A stretch of DNA of 64,000 bases, taken from NCBI GenBank assembly GCA_963792385.1, contig CAWBVZ010000002.1, positions 1-64,000 on the forward strand, written 5' to 3'. Within the stretch, counting starts at the first letter, position 1. The number at the start of each line of letters is the position of its first letter. The notes beneath the pieces are model-generated. The model did not search any database. It saw only the letters and a list, made by a program, of their open reading frames with translations, and had not been told where the DNA came from. This DNA comes from DASSUW01 sp963792385 (GTDB taxonomy: Bacteria; Actinomycetota; Thermoleophilia; Solirubrobacterales; Solirubrobacteraceae). Both the position numbers and the translations under genes were made by a program. Of the stretch, positions 1 through 8,718 are shown in pieces.

Positions 1-1
1 C

Positions 2-1762
2 GACGACGGCTTCAGCTTCAACACCGTCGGCATGGAGAACTTGCGGATCCACGACATCCAGGGCGCGCGCCACCTCTCGCCCTACGCCGACCGGGTCGTG
101 ACCGGCGTGCCCGGCGTCGTCACCGCGCTGAGCACCAACGGCATCTTCGTGCAGGATCCCCAGCCCGACACCGACGAGCGCACCTCCGAGGGCATCTTCG
201 TCTTCGGCAGCGCCGTGCGGCCGCCGATCGGCACCGCCGTGCAGATCAGCGGGCGCGTCCAGGAGTTCAAGGCGGCCGGCTGGGGTCCTGAGAGCCTCTC
301 GCTGACCGAGATCGGCTTCGCGACCGTCACGCCCGGCGCGAGCGTCACTCCGATCGCGCCGACGGTGGTCGGCCAGGGGGGCCGGATCCCGCCGAACCGG
401 GTGATCGACAACGACTCCACCGGCGACGTCGACACCAACCCGAGGTTCGATCCGAAGCAGGACGGCATCGACTTCCACGAGAGCCTCGAGGGCATGCTCC
501 TGCAGTTCAACGACGCCGTCGCGACCGGACCGTCGAACAGCTTCGGCGAGGTCTCGATCGTCGGCGACAACGGCCGCAACGCCGGCCTGCGCAGCCGTCG
601 CGGCGGCGTGATCGTGGCGCCGGGCGACTTCAACCCCGAGCGCTTCATCCTCGACGACGTGATCGGCGAGACGCCGACGGTGAACACCGGCGACAAGCTC
701 TCGACGCCGCTCGTCGTGGTCGCCGACTACTCGTTCGACAACTACAAGTACTACCCGCTCGTCGACGCGACGGCGGCCGCCAGCACCCTGCAGCGCGAGG
801 TCACCGAGGCACCGAAGTCGAACGAGCTGGCGATCGCGACGTTCAACGTCGAGAACCTCGCGCCGGGCGACTCGCCGGCGAAGTACGCCGGCCTGGCCGA
901 CACGCTGATCAACAACCTCAAGGCGCCGGACATCGTGTCGATCGAGGAGATCCAGGACAACGACGGGGTCACGGGCGGCACCGCCAGCACGGAGACCGAG
1001 GCGAACGTCACCTGGGACAAGCTGATCGCGGCGATCGCCGCGGCCGGCGGGCCGGTCTACCAGTACCGGCAGATCGACCCGGTGGACGACCAGGACGGCG
1101 GCGCGCCGGGCGGCAACATCCGCCAGGGCTTCCTGTTCCGGACCGACCGCGGCGTGGCGTTCGTCGACCGCCCGGGCGGCACGTCGACCAACTCGACCGA
1201 GGTCGTGAAGGTCGGGCGCCGCGGCGCGCGGCTGAAGTTCAGCCCGGGGCGGATCGAGCCCGGCGACACGGCGTTCACGACGAGCCGCAAGCCGCTCGCC
1301 GGCGAGTTCACGTGGAAGGGCAAGACCGTCATCGCCGTCGCCAACCACTTCAACTCCAAGGGCGGCGACGACCCGCTGTTCGGCCACCTGCAGCCGCCGG
1401 TGGCGGTCACGGAGACCCAGCGGCACGCTCAGGCGCGGATCGTCAACGGCTTCGCCCGCGACATCCAGCGTGCCGACCTGCTCGGCAACTACGTGGTGCT
1501 CGGAGACATCAACGACTTCGAGTTCTCGCGCACGGTCGAGATCCTCCAGGGCTTCCAGCTCCTGGACATGTTCTACCTGCTGCCGCCGAACGAGCGCTAC
1601 TCGTACGTGTTCGAGGGCAACTCGCAGGCGCTCGACCACATCCTCGCGTCGCCGGCGCTGCTGCTGCCGATGCCGGAGTACGACTCGGTGCACGTCAACT
1701 CCGAGTTCGCCGACCAGCAGTCGGACCACGACCCGCAGGTCGCGCGCTTCAAAGTGAACTGA
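2..1762 (+). CDS. Extracellular endonuclease/exonuclease/phosphatase family nuclease, 5' truncated
   Basis: The reading frame is open from base 2, so the protein begins outside the window; the ATG at 32 is internal. Two domains are visible. The first part (about residues 20-85 counted from the ATG at 32) looks like the OB-fold seen in YhcR/NucH-type secreted nucleases. From about residue 267 there is an endonuclease/exonuclease/phosphatase domain with its metal and catalytic motifs: FNVENL, EEIQDN, NHFNSKGGDD, GDINDF and the terminal SDHDPQ. Proteins of this ExeM/NucH type are secreted and degrade extracellular DNA or phosphodiesters. The signal peptide would lie upstream and cannot be seen. 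The gene ends just before a strong hairpin shared with the convergent gene. The family call is secure; the substrate is inferred. Confidence 0.88.
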   Translation, partial: DDGFSFNTVGMENLRIHDIQGARHLSPYADRVVTGVPGVVTALSTNGIFVQDPQPDTDERTSEGIFVFGSAVRPPIGTAVQISGRVQEFKAAGWGPESLSLTEIGFATVTPGASVTPIAPTVVGQGGRIPPNRVIDNDSTGDVDTNPRFDPKQDGIDFHESLEGMLLQFNDAVATGPSNSFGEVSIVGDNGRNAGLRSRRGGVIVAPGDFNPERFILDDVIGETPTVNTGDKLSTPLVVVADYSFDNYKYYPLVDATAAASTLQREVTEAPKSNELAIATFNVENLAPGDSPAKYAGLADTLINNLKAPDIVSIEEIQDNDGVTGGTASTETEANVTWDKLIAAIAAAGGPVYQYRQIDPVDDQDGGAPGGNIRQGFLFRTDRGVAFVDRPGGTSTNSTEVVKVGRRGARLKFSPGRIEPGDTAFTTSRKPLAGEFTWKGKTVIAVANHFNSKGGDDPLFGHLQPPVAVTETQRHAQARIVNGFARDIQRADLLGNYVVLGDINDFEFSRTVEILQGFQLLDMFYLLPPNERYSYVFEGNSQALDHILASPALLLPMPEYDSVHVNSEFADQQSDHDPQVARFKVN

Positions 1763-1771
1763 CGGACCCCC

Positions 1772-1805
1772 GACCGGGGCCCGTGCGATGGTTGCACGGG
1801 CCCCC
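1772..1805. terminator. Strong hairpin between convergent genes
   Basis: CCGGGGCCCGTGC (1772-1784) pairs with 1792-1805 across a 7-nt loop, with a single bulged G. It lies 10 nt after the nuclease stop and 26 nt before the stop of the convergent gene. There is no clear U tract on either strand, but position and stability fit a bidirectional terminator. Confidence 0.7.
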
Positions 1806-1830
1806 GGTTAAGGGCGGGACGGAGGTGGTG

Positions 1831-2487
1831 CTAGTTGCTGGGCGGCGGGGTGCTGGCCGCGGCAAGCGCGGCAAGCGCGGCGGCGTCGGGCGCCGCGGGG
1901 GGCTGGGCGCCGGTGAGCATCCACTGCACCTGCGCGGCCGCGTCAACCGACTGGCCGTCACGCGGCTCGCGGTGCACGGACAGCAGGCGCTCGTTGCCGA
2001 AGCGCAGGACCGACACGCCGAAGCAGGACGCCTCGACGCCGTGCCGCTTGCTCAGCCACTCGACGGTGGCCAGCGCGCGCGGGTCGTAACCGCCCGCGAC
2101 GAGCACGAGCTGCGGCGAGTCGCCGGGCACGACGGCCTCGAGCGCGTCCGACACCGACGCGAGGCGGGCGGCGTCCCAGCCGGCGACGTCGGCAGCGGCG
2201 GCCAGCGCACGGCTGATCTGCCACTCGACGGTCTCGCCGGTGACGTGCAGGACCACGGCACGGCCGGACTGCTCGTCAAAGGCCAGCAGATCCACGCCGG
2301 GAGCCGGCTCGGTTGCGACCAGGCGAAGGTTGGGAAGGCCCAGCTCCTGCGCGAACGCGGGCCAGGAGGCGCCGATCAGCGCCAGCAGCTCCTCGCGGTC
2401 AGGGCTGTTCTCCGTGACGAGGCCGCCGGCTTGGGGGGCGACCAGCGTCCCGGAGGTCTCGTCGATGCGAAGCAACGTGTCCTCCAT
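1831..2487 (-). CDS. Hypothetical protein, possible nuclease-like fold
   Basis: A 218-residue protein starting at the ATG at 2487 (MEDTLLRID); the frame is open further upstream but that part is arginine-rich shadow sequence overlapping the MOSC gene. The middle part (LDLLAFDEQSGRAVVLHV-like, about residues 65-85) resembles the acidic, beta-rich core of restriction-like endonuclease domains in stand-alone DUF91-type proteins, with a D and an E spaced plausibly but no unequivocal D-ExK motif. The tail is alanine/proline-rich and probably disordered. It lies 53 nt downstream of the MOSC gene on the same strand. I do not recognise the family with confidence; any nuclease function is a guess. Confidence 0.6.
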   Translation of the reverse strand: MEDTLLRIDETSGTLVAPQAGGLVTENSPDREELLALIGASWPAFAQELGLPNLRLVATEPAPGVDLLAFDEQSGRAVVLHVTGETVEWQISRALAAAADVAGWDAARLASVSDALEAVVPGDSPQLVLVAGGYDPRALATVEWLSKRHGVEASCFGVSVLRFGNERLLSVHREPRDGQSVDAAAQVQWMLTGAQPPAAPDAAALAALAAASTPPPSN

Positions 2488-2540
2488 TCGGGGCGTGACC
2501 CGACCCTTATCGACTGTCCGCGCGGAAACCTGAAGCGGCC

Positions 2541-3290
2541 CTAAGCCGCCGGGCGCAGCTCGGCGTCCTCGCCGGCGCCGAGACGGCCGCCGGCCAGCAC
2601 CCGTGCGTTGATTCCGAAGCACTGGTCGTGATCCGCCGCGAGGTGCCGCAGCAGGCCCGGCCACTTGACCTGCGTGTCGGGATGCCGGGTCGGGATCGCG
2701 CAGCGCACGCACGGGTGCAGGAGCCGCAGCCGGACGCCGCCCGAGAACTCCAGCTCGGCCCCTTCCCAGCCCAGCTCCGCCCATGCCGCCGCGTCGAGCT
2801 CAAGATGCAGGTTGGGCCGGAAGCGGCGCAGGTCGATCGGGCCGCCGAGCTCCTCGCCGAGCGCATCGAGCGTCGCCTGTGTCGTCACCAGCAGCGAGCG
2901 CGGCAGGTCCTGGACCCCTTCGACGTCGCGCAGGAGTTGCACCGGGCGGCCGATGTCGTCCTCGAGCCGGGAGCGCAGGCGTGGGTCGCCCCAGCGATAC
3001 GAATGGCCGTCGGGCGCCGTGACGATCGCGAACGGCGGGCGCGCAGGATCGAGGCCGGCGCCGAGGTTGAACGGGTACGCCGCGCGCCACGCGAGCAGCC
3101 GCGGCGCCTCGCGTGCGGTCAGCGGCTTGCGCTCACCCTTGTGCTCGTACGTGACAGCGTGCGTGCGGTCGCCTCCCGCTCCGCGGCCGTCGAGCCGGAG
3201 CGCGTTCACGCGCTCTCCTGCCATCGACTTGACGGGCCAGCGCCAGAGGCCGGCCACCGTGCCGCGCGCGAGGCTCATCCGGGCACGCAC
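2541..3290 (-). CDS. MOSC domain-containing protein (YcbX/mARC-like)
   Basis: About 249 residues from a GTG at 3290, or 245 from an ATG at 3278; neither has a clear ribosome site. The N-terminal part (LWRWPVKSMAGE) is the typical MOSC_N beta-barrel start (YPVKSM-like), and the C-terminal part has the basic and cysteine elements of the MOSC domain (RFRPNLHLE, LHPCVRCAIPTRHPDT). The cysteine in PCVRC matches the position that binds the molybdenum cofactor in mARC/YcbX proteins. Such proteins reduce N-hydroxylated compounds or move sulfur with a Moco-bound cysteine. The gene is divergent from glpD, with only 17 nt between the two starts. Confidence 0.85.
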   Translation of the reverse strand: MRARMSLARGTVAGLWRWPVKSMAGERVNALRLDGRGAGGDRTHAVTYEHKGERKPLTAREAPRLLAWRAAYPFNLGAGLDPARPPFAIVTAPDGHSYRWGDPRLRSRLEDDIGRPVQLLRDVEGVQDLPRSLLVTTQATLDALGEELGGPIDLRRFRPNLHLELDAAAWAELGWEGAELEFSGGVRLRLLHPCVRCAIPTRHPDTQVKWPGLLRHLAADHDQCFGINARVLAGGRLGAGEDAELRPAA

Positions 3291-3307
3291 GTTAGCCTCA
3301 ACGGCCG

Positions 3308-4972
3308 ATGCTCCCCCGGGCGGAAGCCGTATCCACGCTCGCTGCCGAGCCCTTCGACGTGCTCGTGGTCGGCGGCGGCATCACCGGCGCGGGCGTGGCG
3401 TTGGACGCCTCCACGCGCGGCTATTCGGTCGCCCTGGTCGAGCGCGGGGACTATGCGATCGGCACCTCGTCGCGCTCGTCGAAGTTGGTCCACGGCGGCC
3501 TGCGCTACCTCCAGAACTTCGACCTCGGGCTCGTGCGCGAGGCGCTGCTGGAGCGCCAGCTCAACGTGGCGCTGGCGCCGCACCTGGTGCGGCCGCTGCC
3601 GCTCGTCGTGCCCGCCTTCGACGGCGCCCGGCCCGATCGCCTGACCGGCATCGGGCTGAACATGTACGACGTCATGTCGGTCGACAAGATCTCGCCGCTC
3701 GCCCGCCGGCGGGCGCGGGACGACGCCGACTGGAGCCCCGCGCGCCACCGCGTGATCGGCGGCGACGAGGTGCTCGAGCTGGTGCCCGCGCTGGTCGGTC
3801 GCAGCCCGAGCGGCGGCTATCTCTTCTACGACTGCCAGACCGACGACGTCCGGCTCGTCCTGACCGTGCTCGCGGAGGCGGGGCGGTTCGGCGCCGTGGC
3901 CGCCAACCGGCTCGAGGCGATCGAGCTGCTCCAGGACGACGGCCGTGCGTGCGGCGCGCGCGTGCGCGACCACGAGAGCGGCGGCGAGCTCGAGATCCGC
4001 GCCGACAACGTCGTCAACGCCACCGGCGTCTGGGCCGACCGGCTGCGGCCGGGCGAGCTGCACGACGAGGCCGAGGTGCCGGTGATCCGCCCGAGCCGCG
4101 GCACCCACATCATCATGCCGGGCGCGACGCTGCCGCTCGTCGCCGGCGTGATCGCCCCGGCCGGCGGCGGGCGCACGATCTTCGTGCTGCCGTGGCTCGG
4201 CCAGACGCTCGTCGGCACCACCGACAACGACTACGAGGGCGACCTCGAGCGCGTGCAGCCCGCGGCGGAGGACGTCACGTACCTGCTCGACGCGGTGAAC
4301 ACGTTCTTCGCGACCGCGCTCGCGCCGTCGGACATCGCGGGCGCGTACGCGGGCGTGCGGCCGTTGATCTCCACCGGCGACCCACGCAAGTCGGTCGACA
4401 TCTCGCGCAAGGCCGAGCTGTACGAGACCTCGAGCGGCATGGTCACGATCACCGGCGGGAAGCTGACCACGTGGCGGCGGATGGCGAAGATGACCGTCGA
4501 CCGGATCGTCGAGCGCGAGGGCCGCGACGCGCCCTGCCAGACGCACCAGGTGCCTCTCGGGATGGCGGTCGAGCCGGCCGACCTGCCGCGCGTGCCCGGC
4601 GTGCCCGAGGACGCCTACGACCAGCTCGCCCACCGCTACGGCTACGCCGCGCACGAGGTGCTGCGGGTCGCCGCCGAGCGGCCCGAGCTCGCTGCGCCCA
4701 TGCACCCGGGGATGCCGGACCTGCTGGCCGAGGCCGCCTACGCGGCGCGCCGCGAGCAGGCGCAGACGGTCGGCGACGTCCTGCTGCGGCGCACCCGGCT
4801 CGCGCTGACCGCGGCGCGCGACGTGTGCGCCCCCGGGGCCGCCGCCCCGGGGCTGGTGGCCGACGTGCTCGCCTCCGAGCTCGGCTGGGAGCCGGGCCGG
4901 ACGGCGCGCGAGGTCGACGCGTTCCGGGTCGAGGCGGCAGCCGAGGGCGTGGTCGTCGGAGCGGCTGGATAG
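3308..4972 (+). CDS. glpD: Aerobic glycerol-3-phosphate dehydrogenase
   Basis: A 554-residue FAD-dependent dehydrogenase that oxidises sn-glycerol 3-phosphate to dihydroxyacetone phosphate at the inner face of the membrane, passing electrons to quinone. The dinucleotide-binding motif GGGITGAGVALDA is at about residues 22-34, followed by the family signature SSRSSKLVHGGLRYL (about 57-71). A second FAD segment (NATGVWAD) and the substrate-site region GVRPL and TGGKLTTWR follow. The C-terminal alpha-helical GlpD domain is complete. The start is the ATG 17 nt from the divergent MOSC gene. Glycerol entry genes (glpF, dihydroxyacetone kinase) lie near 43 kb but are not linked to this gene. Confidence 0.95.
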   Translation: MLPRAEAVSTLAAEPFDVLVVGGGITGAGVALDASTRGYSVALVERGDYAIGTSSRSSKLVHGGLRYLQNFDLGLVREALLERQLNVALAPHLVRPLPLVVPAFDGARPDRLTGIGLNMYDVMSVDKISPLARRRARDDADWSPARHRVIGGDEVLELVPALVGRSPSGGYLFYDCQTDDVRLVLTVLAEAGRFGAVAANRLEAIELLQDDGRACGARVRDHESGGELEIRADNVVNATGVWADRLRPGELHDEAEVPVIRPSRGTHIIMPGATLPLVAGVIAPAGGGRTIFVLPWLGQTLVGTTDNDYEGDLERVQPAAEDVTYLLDAVNTFFATALAPSDIAGAYAGVRPLISTGDPRKSVDISRKAELYETSSGMVTITGGKLTTWRRMAKMTVDRIVEREGRDAPCQTHQVPLGMAVEPADLPRVPGVPEDAYDQLAHRYGYAAHEVLRVAAERPELAAPMHPGMPDLLAEAAYAARREQAQTVGDVLLRRTRLALTAARDVCAPGAAAPGLVADVLASELGWEPGRTAREVDAFRVEAAAEGVVVGAAG

Positions 4973-4985
4973 GTTGCCGACCTTC

Positions 4986-6461
4986 ATGAGACGTCTCACG
5001 CTGTTCGCCTGCTCGCTGCTGGCCACCCTCGCCGCGGCCCCGGCCGCCGAGGCCCGCTGGTTCGCCTCCGAGGCGGTCGACGGCCCCGGCGCGATCGACC
5101 GCCCCGTCGTCGACCTCGCCCGCGAGCAGGGCGGCGGCCTGGTCTACGTGAAGGGCGGTCAGGCTTGGCTGTCGCGGCTCCAGCAAGGCCGCTGGGGCAC
5201 GCCCGCGGCGATCAGCGGCGCGGGCGCGACCGAGGCGGTCGTCGCGGCCGGCGAGAACGGCCGCCTGATCGTCGCCTGGGTCCAGGCCGGCGTCGTCTAC
5301 GGCGCGCGCGTGGGCGCGGCGCCGGTGGCGCTCTCCACGGGGACCGCAGCGTCCGACCTCGCGATCGACATCGGCGTGAACGGCGTCGCGTACGTCGTGT
5401 GGACGCAGGCCGGCGACGTCCGCGCGGCGCGGCTCAGGACCACGTGGAGCGCCGTGCCGGCGGTGCTCGACATCGATCCGGCGCACAGCGCAGGCACCGG
5501 GGCCTCGCGTCCGCGCGTGGCGGTCGCCGCCGATGGCAGCGCGCTCGTGGTGTGGGGGGAGACGCTGGCGGACGGCCTCACGCACGTGTTTGCCCGCCGG
5601 ATCTACGACACCGCGCTGTCCGTCCTGCCGCAGGAGGCGTCGCTCGCGGGCGGCGCGGCCGACTCGCCGGAGGTCGACATCGAGTTCGACCGCTCGTACG
5701 CCTGGGTCGCGTTCCGGCAGACCATCGACGGCGTGTCGCGCACCTTCGCGCGGCGCCTGCGCGCGTCCACCTTCGAGGTTCCGTTCCCGCTCGACCGCGG
5801 CGTCGCCAGCGCCCAGCCGCATCTGTCGATGAGCTCCGGCGGCCTCGGGGAGGCGGTGAGCGTGACGTCCGGCGGGCTCCTGTACGGCGCCCGGCTGCGC
5901 AACGACGTGTTCGGGACCGCCGCCCGCAGCGACAGCGGCGGCGCCGTGTCCACCGCGACGGTGGTGACCTCCGAGCGCAACGACTCCGCGCTGCTGTGGC
6001 GCGCCGGTCCCGCCGTCAAGGGGCGGCTGGCGCCCGAGCGCCCGGGCCTGGGCGATCCGGTACTGCTCTCGCGCGCCGCGCTCGGCCCGGCGGCGCCCGG
6101 CGAGCTGTCGGCGGCCTCGAACCGGGTCGGCGACGTGGCGGTCGCCGTCCTCCAGGGCACACCGGGCCGGCTCTCGCTCGGCGTCGCGATGTACGACCAC
6201 CCGCCGAGCCGGCCGGCGCTGCGCTCGATCCGCAGCGACGTCGGGCCGCGGCCGCTGATCCGCTGGACGCCTGGGCAGGAGTTCGTCGGCCCGCAGCGCT
6301 TCCGCGTGCTGATCGACGGCCGCGTGGTCAAGACCACGCCGCGTACGTCGCTGCGGCTGAAGCGGCTGCGCAGCGGCACGCACCGGGTGCAGGTGGTGGC
6401 CGTCGACCGTCGCGGCCAGCGCTCGCCGCTCAGCCGCCGCGACACGTTCCGCGTGCGGTGA
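4986..6461 (+). CDS. Secreted repeat protein, possible beta-propeller with C-terminal Ig/FnIII-like domain
   Basis: A TTG at 4974 is possible, but the ATG at 4986 gives a clean signal peptide (MRRLTLFACSLLATLAAAPA, cleavage near AEA), so that start is preferred. The mature protein has recurring blocks of the type 'ADGSALVVWGE', 'GVAYVVWTQAGDV' and 'RLIVAWVQAG', spaced about 45-60 residues apart, which suggests blades of a beta-propeller. The last 90 residues (PLIRWTPGQEFVGPQRFRVL to RVQVVAVDRRG) read like a fibronectin/Ig-type domain. It follows glpD closely and its stop overlaps the folP start by 4 nt (GTGA), so all three may be cotranscribed. No enzymatic motif was seen. Confidence 0.75.
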   Translation: MRRLTLFACSLLATLAAAPAAEARWFASEAVDGPGAIDRPVVDLAREQGGGLVYVKGGQAWLSRLQQGRWGTPAAISGAGATEAVVAAGENGRLIVAWVQAGVVYGARVGAAPVALSTGTAASDLAIDIGVNGVAYVVWTQAGDVRAARLRTTWSAVPAVLDIDPAHSAGTGASRPRVAVAADGSALVVWGETLADGLTHVFARRIYDTALSVLPQEASLAGGAADSPEVDIEFDRSYAWVAFRQTIDGVSRTFARRLRASTFEVPFPLDRGVASAQPHLSMSSGGLGEAVSVTSGGLLYGARLRNDVFGTAARSDSGGAVSTATVVTSERNDSALLWRAGPAVKGRLAPERPGLGDPVLLSRAALGPAAPGELSAASNRVGDVAVAVLQGTPGRLSLGVAMYDHPPSRPALRSIRSDVGPRPLIRWTPGQEFVGPQRFRVLIDGRVVKTTPRTSLRLKRLRSGTHRVQVVAVDRRGQRSPLSRRDTFRVR

Positions 6462-7369
6462 GCGCCCCGCTCGTCCTGCGGCTGCGCGACCGGGTGATCG
6501 AGCTCGGCTCGCGGCCCCTGCTGATGGGGATCGTCAACGCGACGCCCGACTCGTTCTCGGACGGGGGCGACCACCCGACGCCCGAGGCGCAGGTCGCGTT
6601 CGGGGCCGCGCTGCTGGACGCCGGCGCCGACCTGCTCGACGTCGGTGGCGAGTCGGCACGTGGTGACCGGCCCGCGACGACCGCGGCAGACGAGATCGAT
6701 CGCGTGGTGCCGCTGATCGCGCGGCTGAGCGGCGAGCTCGGCGCGCTGGTGTCGGTCGACACGTACAAGCCCGAGGTGGCGGAGGCGGCGATCGCCGCCG
6801 GCGCGGTGCTCGTCAACGACGTCTCGGGGCTGCGCGACGAGGCGATGGCGGACCTGTGCGCGCGCACCGGCGCCGGGCTCGTGCTGATGCACACGCGGGT
6901 GGCGCCGAAGGGCACGCTGCTCGATCCCGGCCGCTACGACGACGTCGTGGGCGACGTCGCCGGCTTCCTGCGGGAGCGGATCGCGACTGCGGTCGCGCAC
7001 GGCGTCGCGCCCGAGCAGCTCGTGCTCGATCCCGGCCCCGACTTCGCGAAGACCCCCGCGCAGACGGTGGCGGTCCTGCGCGCGTTCGGCGAGCTGCACG
7101 CGCTCGGGCGCCCGCTCCTGCTGGCGGTCTCGAACAAGGACTTCGTCGGCGCGCTCACCGGCCGCGGGCCGCGCGAGCGGCTCGCGGGCACGCTCGCGGC
7201 GCTCGCGTACGGCGTGGACGCCGGCGCGCACGTGCTGCGCGTGCACGACGTCGCGGCGACCGCCGACTTCCTGCGCGTGCGCGCGGTTCTGCGCGGCGAT
7301 GTCGAGCTCGCCCCCGAGGAGGGGCTGACGCCGGATCGCTTCCCCCCGCAGGATCACTCGCTAGGCTAG
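6458..7369 (+). CDS. folP: Dihydropteroate synthase
   Basis: 303 residues from a GTG at 6458 overlapping the previous stop by 4 nt. It condenses p-aminobenzoate with dihydropterin pyrophosphate in folate synthesis in the cytoplasm. The two DHPS signatures are present: MGIVNATPDSFSDGG near residue 22 and the DVGGESARGD segment with its flexible loop. Later motifs (SVDTYKPEVAEAA, NDVSG, LVLDPGPDFAKT, SNKDF) complete the TIM barrel. The length is near normal for the family. The canonical SRP of the second signature reads SARGD, a small divergence in the loop where sulfonamides bind. No other folate genes are adjacent. Confidence 0.95.
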   Translation: MSAPLVLRLRDRVIELGSRPLLMGIVNATPDSFSDGGDHPTPEAQVAFGAALLDAGADLLDVGGESARGDRPATTAADEIDRVVPLIARLSGELGALVSVDTYKPEVAEAAIAAGAVLVNDVSGLRDEAMADLCARTGAGLVLMHTRVAPKGTLLDPGRYDDVVGDVAGFLRERIATAVAHGVAPEQLVLDPGPDFAKTPAQTVAVLRAFGELHALGRPLLLAVSNKDFVGALTGRGPRERLAGTLAALAYGVDAGAHVLRVHDVAATADFLRVRAVLRGDVELAPEEGLTPDRFPPQDHSLG

Positions 7370-7379
7370 AAGCGCAAGG

Positions 7380-7419
7380 GGTTGCCGGCTGCTGCGCACA
7401 ACGCAGCCGGGTGCCAACC
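7380..7419 (+). promoter_or_regulatory. Leader hairpin upstream of the rho-like gene
   Basis: CCGGCTGC (7385-7392) pairs with GCAGCCGG (7403-7410) over a 10-nt loop, and an outer GGTTG/CAACC pair (7380-7384 with 7415-7419) extends the stem past a 4-nt bulge. It begins 11 nt after folP and ends 29 nt before the rho-like start, which has an AGGAGGA ribosome site at 7438-7444. It could end the folP transcript or act as a leader attenuator; rho genes are often leader-regulated, but that is analogy. Confidence 0.45.
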
Positions 7420-7448
7420 GACCACCGTCTGATTTCCAGGAGGACACC

Positions 7449-8711
7449 ATGTCCACCGTTCTTGATCGCTCCGAGTTGGAGCAGAGCCCGCTCGCCGACC
7501 TTCACCTGCTCGCCAACGAGCTCGGGGTCGACGGCTATCGCCGCCTGCGGCGTGAGGAATTGATCGACGCGATCACCGCCCACCAGTCGGGCGCCGAGGT
7601 CGCAGCGCCGGCCGACGAGGCCGACGAGGACGTCGCGGACGAGGCCCTCGAGGCCCCTGAGGCCGAGGCGCCCGAGGCCGCCGAAGACGAAGACGAGGGC
7701 GCCCGCCGCCCCCGCCGCGGACGGCGTGGCGGCCGTGGCCGCGGCCGCCGCAGCGAGGAGGGCGCGACCGACGAGGACGCCGGTGACGAGGCCGACGCCG
7801 AGCCCGCGGCCGACAAGTCCGTCGAGGGCGTCGTCGAGCTGCTCGCCAACGGCTCGGGCTTCATCCGCCTGTCCCCGCCCGATCCGACCGACGACGACGT
7901 CTACATCTCCGCCGCCCAGGTCAAGCGCTGCGAGCTCGTGTCCGGCGACCGCATCGGCGGCCCGCTGCGTGCCCCGCGCCGCTCCGAGCGCTTCCCGTCG
8001 CTGATCCGCGTCGACACGATCAACGGCCGCCCGGCCGACGAGGTCGCCGAGGGCACCCGCTTCGAGGATCTGCCGGCGTCGTTCCCGGACCAGCGCTTCG
8101 AGCTCGGCTCCGAGGACCCGACCGTGAAGGCGATCGAGTGGCTGACGCCGTTCGGCAAGGGCTCACGCGTCGTCATCGCCGGGCCGGCGCGCTCCGGCAA
8201 GACCGAAGCGCTGCGCCGCCTCGCCGGCGCGCTCGCGGGCCTGGAGGGCATCGACGTGTCGCTCGTGCTCGCCGGCGTCCGGCCGGAGGAGATCGGCGAG
8301 TGGCGTGAGGGCCCGGTCGAGCCGGGCGCTGCGCTCTCATTCGCCGCCTCGAGCGACGCGCTCGCGCAGGCCGTCGAGCAGGCGATCGAGCTGGGCCGCC
8401 GCGTGGCCGCCCGTGGCGGCGACGCCGTCGTGCTGATCGACACGCTCGAGTACCTGCCGCCGCACGCCGCCCGCCGGGCGCTCGCCGCGGCACGCAACAT
8501 CACGGACGGCGGCTCGCTGACCGTGGTCGCGACCGCGGCCGCCCCGCTCGGGGGCGAGACGACCGTCGCCACGCTCGACGCCGAGCGCACCGCGCTCAGC
8601 CGGTTCCCGGCGCTCGACCTCACCCGCTCGGGCGTGCTGCGCCCGGAGCGGCTGGTGGGCGACGCGGGCGCCGAGGCGATCGCCAAGGCGCGCGCGGACC
8701 AGCTGGCTTAG
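7449..8711 (+). CDS. Degenerate Rho-like transcription termination factor
   Basis: 420 residues. Residues 1-45 match the Rho N-terminal helical domain; 46-120 are an acidic then Arg/Gly-rich insert as in actinobacterial Rho; 121-195 match the OB-fold RNA-binding domain (GVVELLANGSGFIRL, VYISAAQVKRCELVSGD). The ATPase domain keeps the P-loop GPARSGKT (245-252) and a Walker B aspartate (VVLID, D331). Compared with E. coli Rho as I know it, the catalytic glutamate of IDERPEE reads AGVRPEE (V277), the Q-loop after Walker B is shortened, and the segment holding the arginine finger (YEEFKGTGNMELHL) is mostly gone, as is the usual C-terminal helix. It probably binds RNA but cannot run the normal ATP cycle. 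The start is supported by AGGAGGA 5 nt upstream. Confidence 0.85.
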   Translation: MSTVLDRSELEQSPLADLHLLANELGVDGYRRLRREELIDAITAHQSGAEVAAPADEADEDVADEALEAPEAEAPEAAEDEDEGARRPRRGRRGGRGRGRRSEEGATDEDAGDEADAEPAADKSVEGVVELLANGSGFIRLSPPDPTDDDVYISAAQVKRCELVSGDRIGGPLRAPRRSERFPSLIRVDTINGRPADEVAEGTRFEDLPASFPDQRFELGSEDPTVKAIEWLTPFGKGSRVVIAGPARSGKTEALRRLAGALAGLEGIDVSLVLAGVRPEEIGEWREGPVEPGAALSFAASSDALAQAVEQAIELGRRVAARGGDAVVLIDTLEYLPPHAARRALAAARNITDGGSLTVVATAAAPLGGETTVATLDAERTALSRFPALDLTRSGVLRPERLVGDAGAEAIAKARADQLA

Positions 8712-8718
8712 CTCCTCA

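Noticed and set aside
4449..6383. Long open frame on the minus strand opposite glpD and the secreted repeat protein
   Set aside because: Arg/Gly/Pro-rich composition with no domain, typical of antisense frames in very GC-rich genes.
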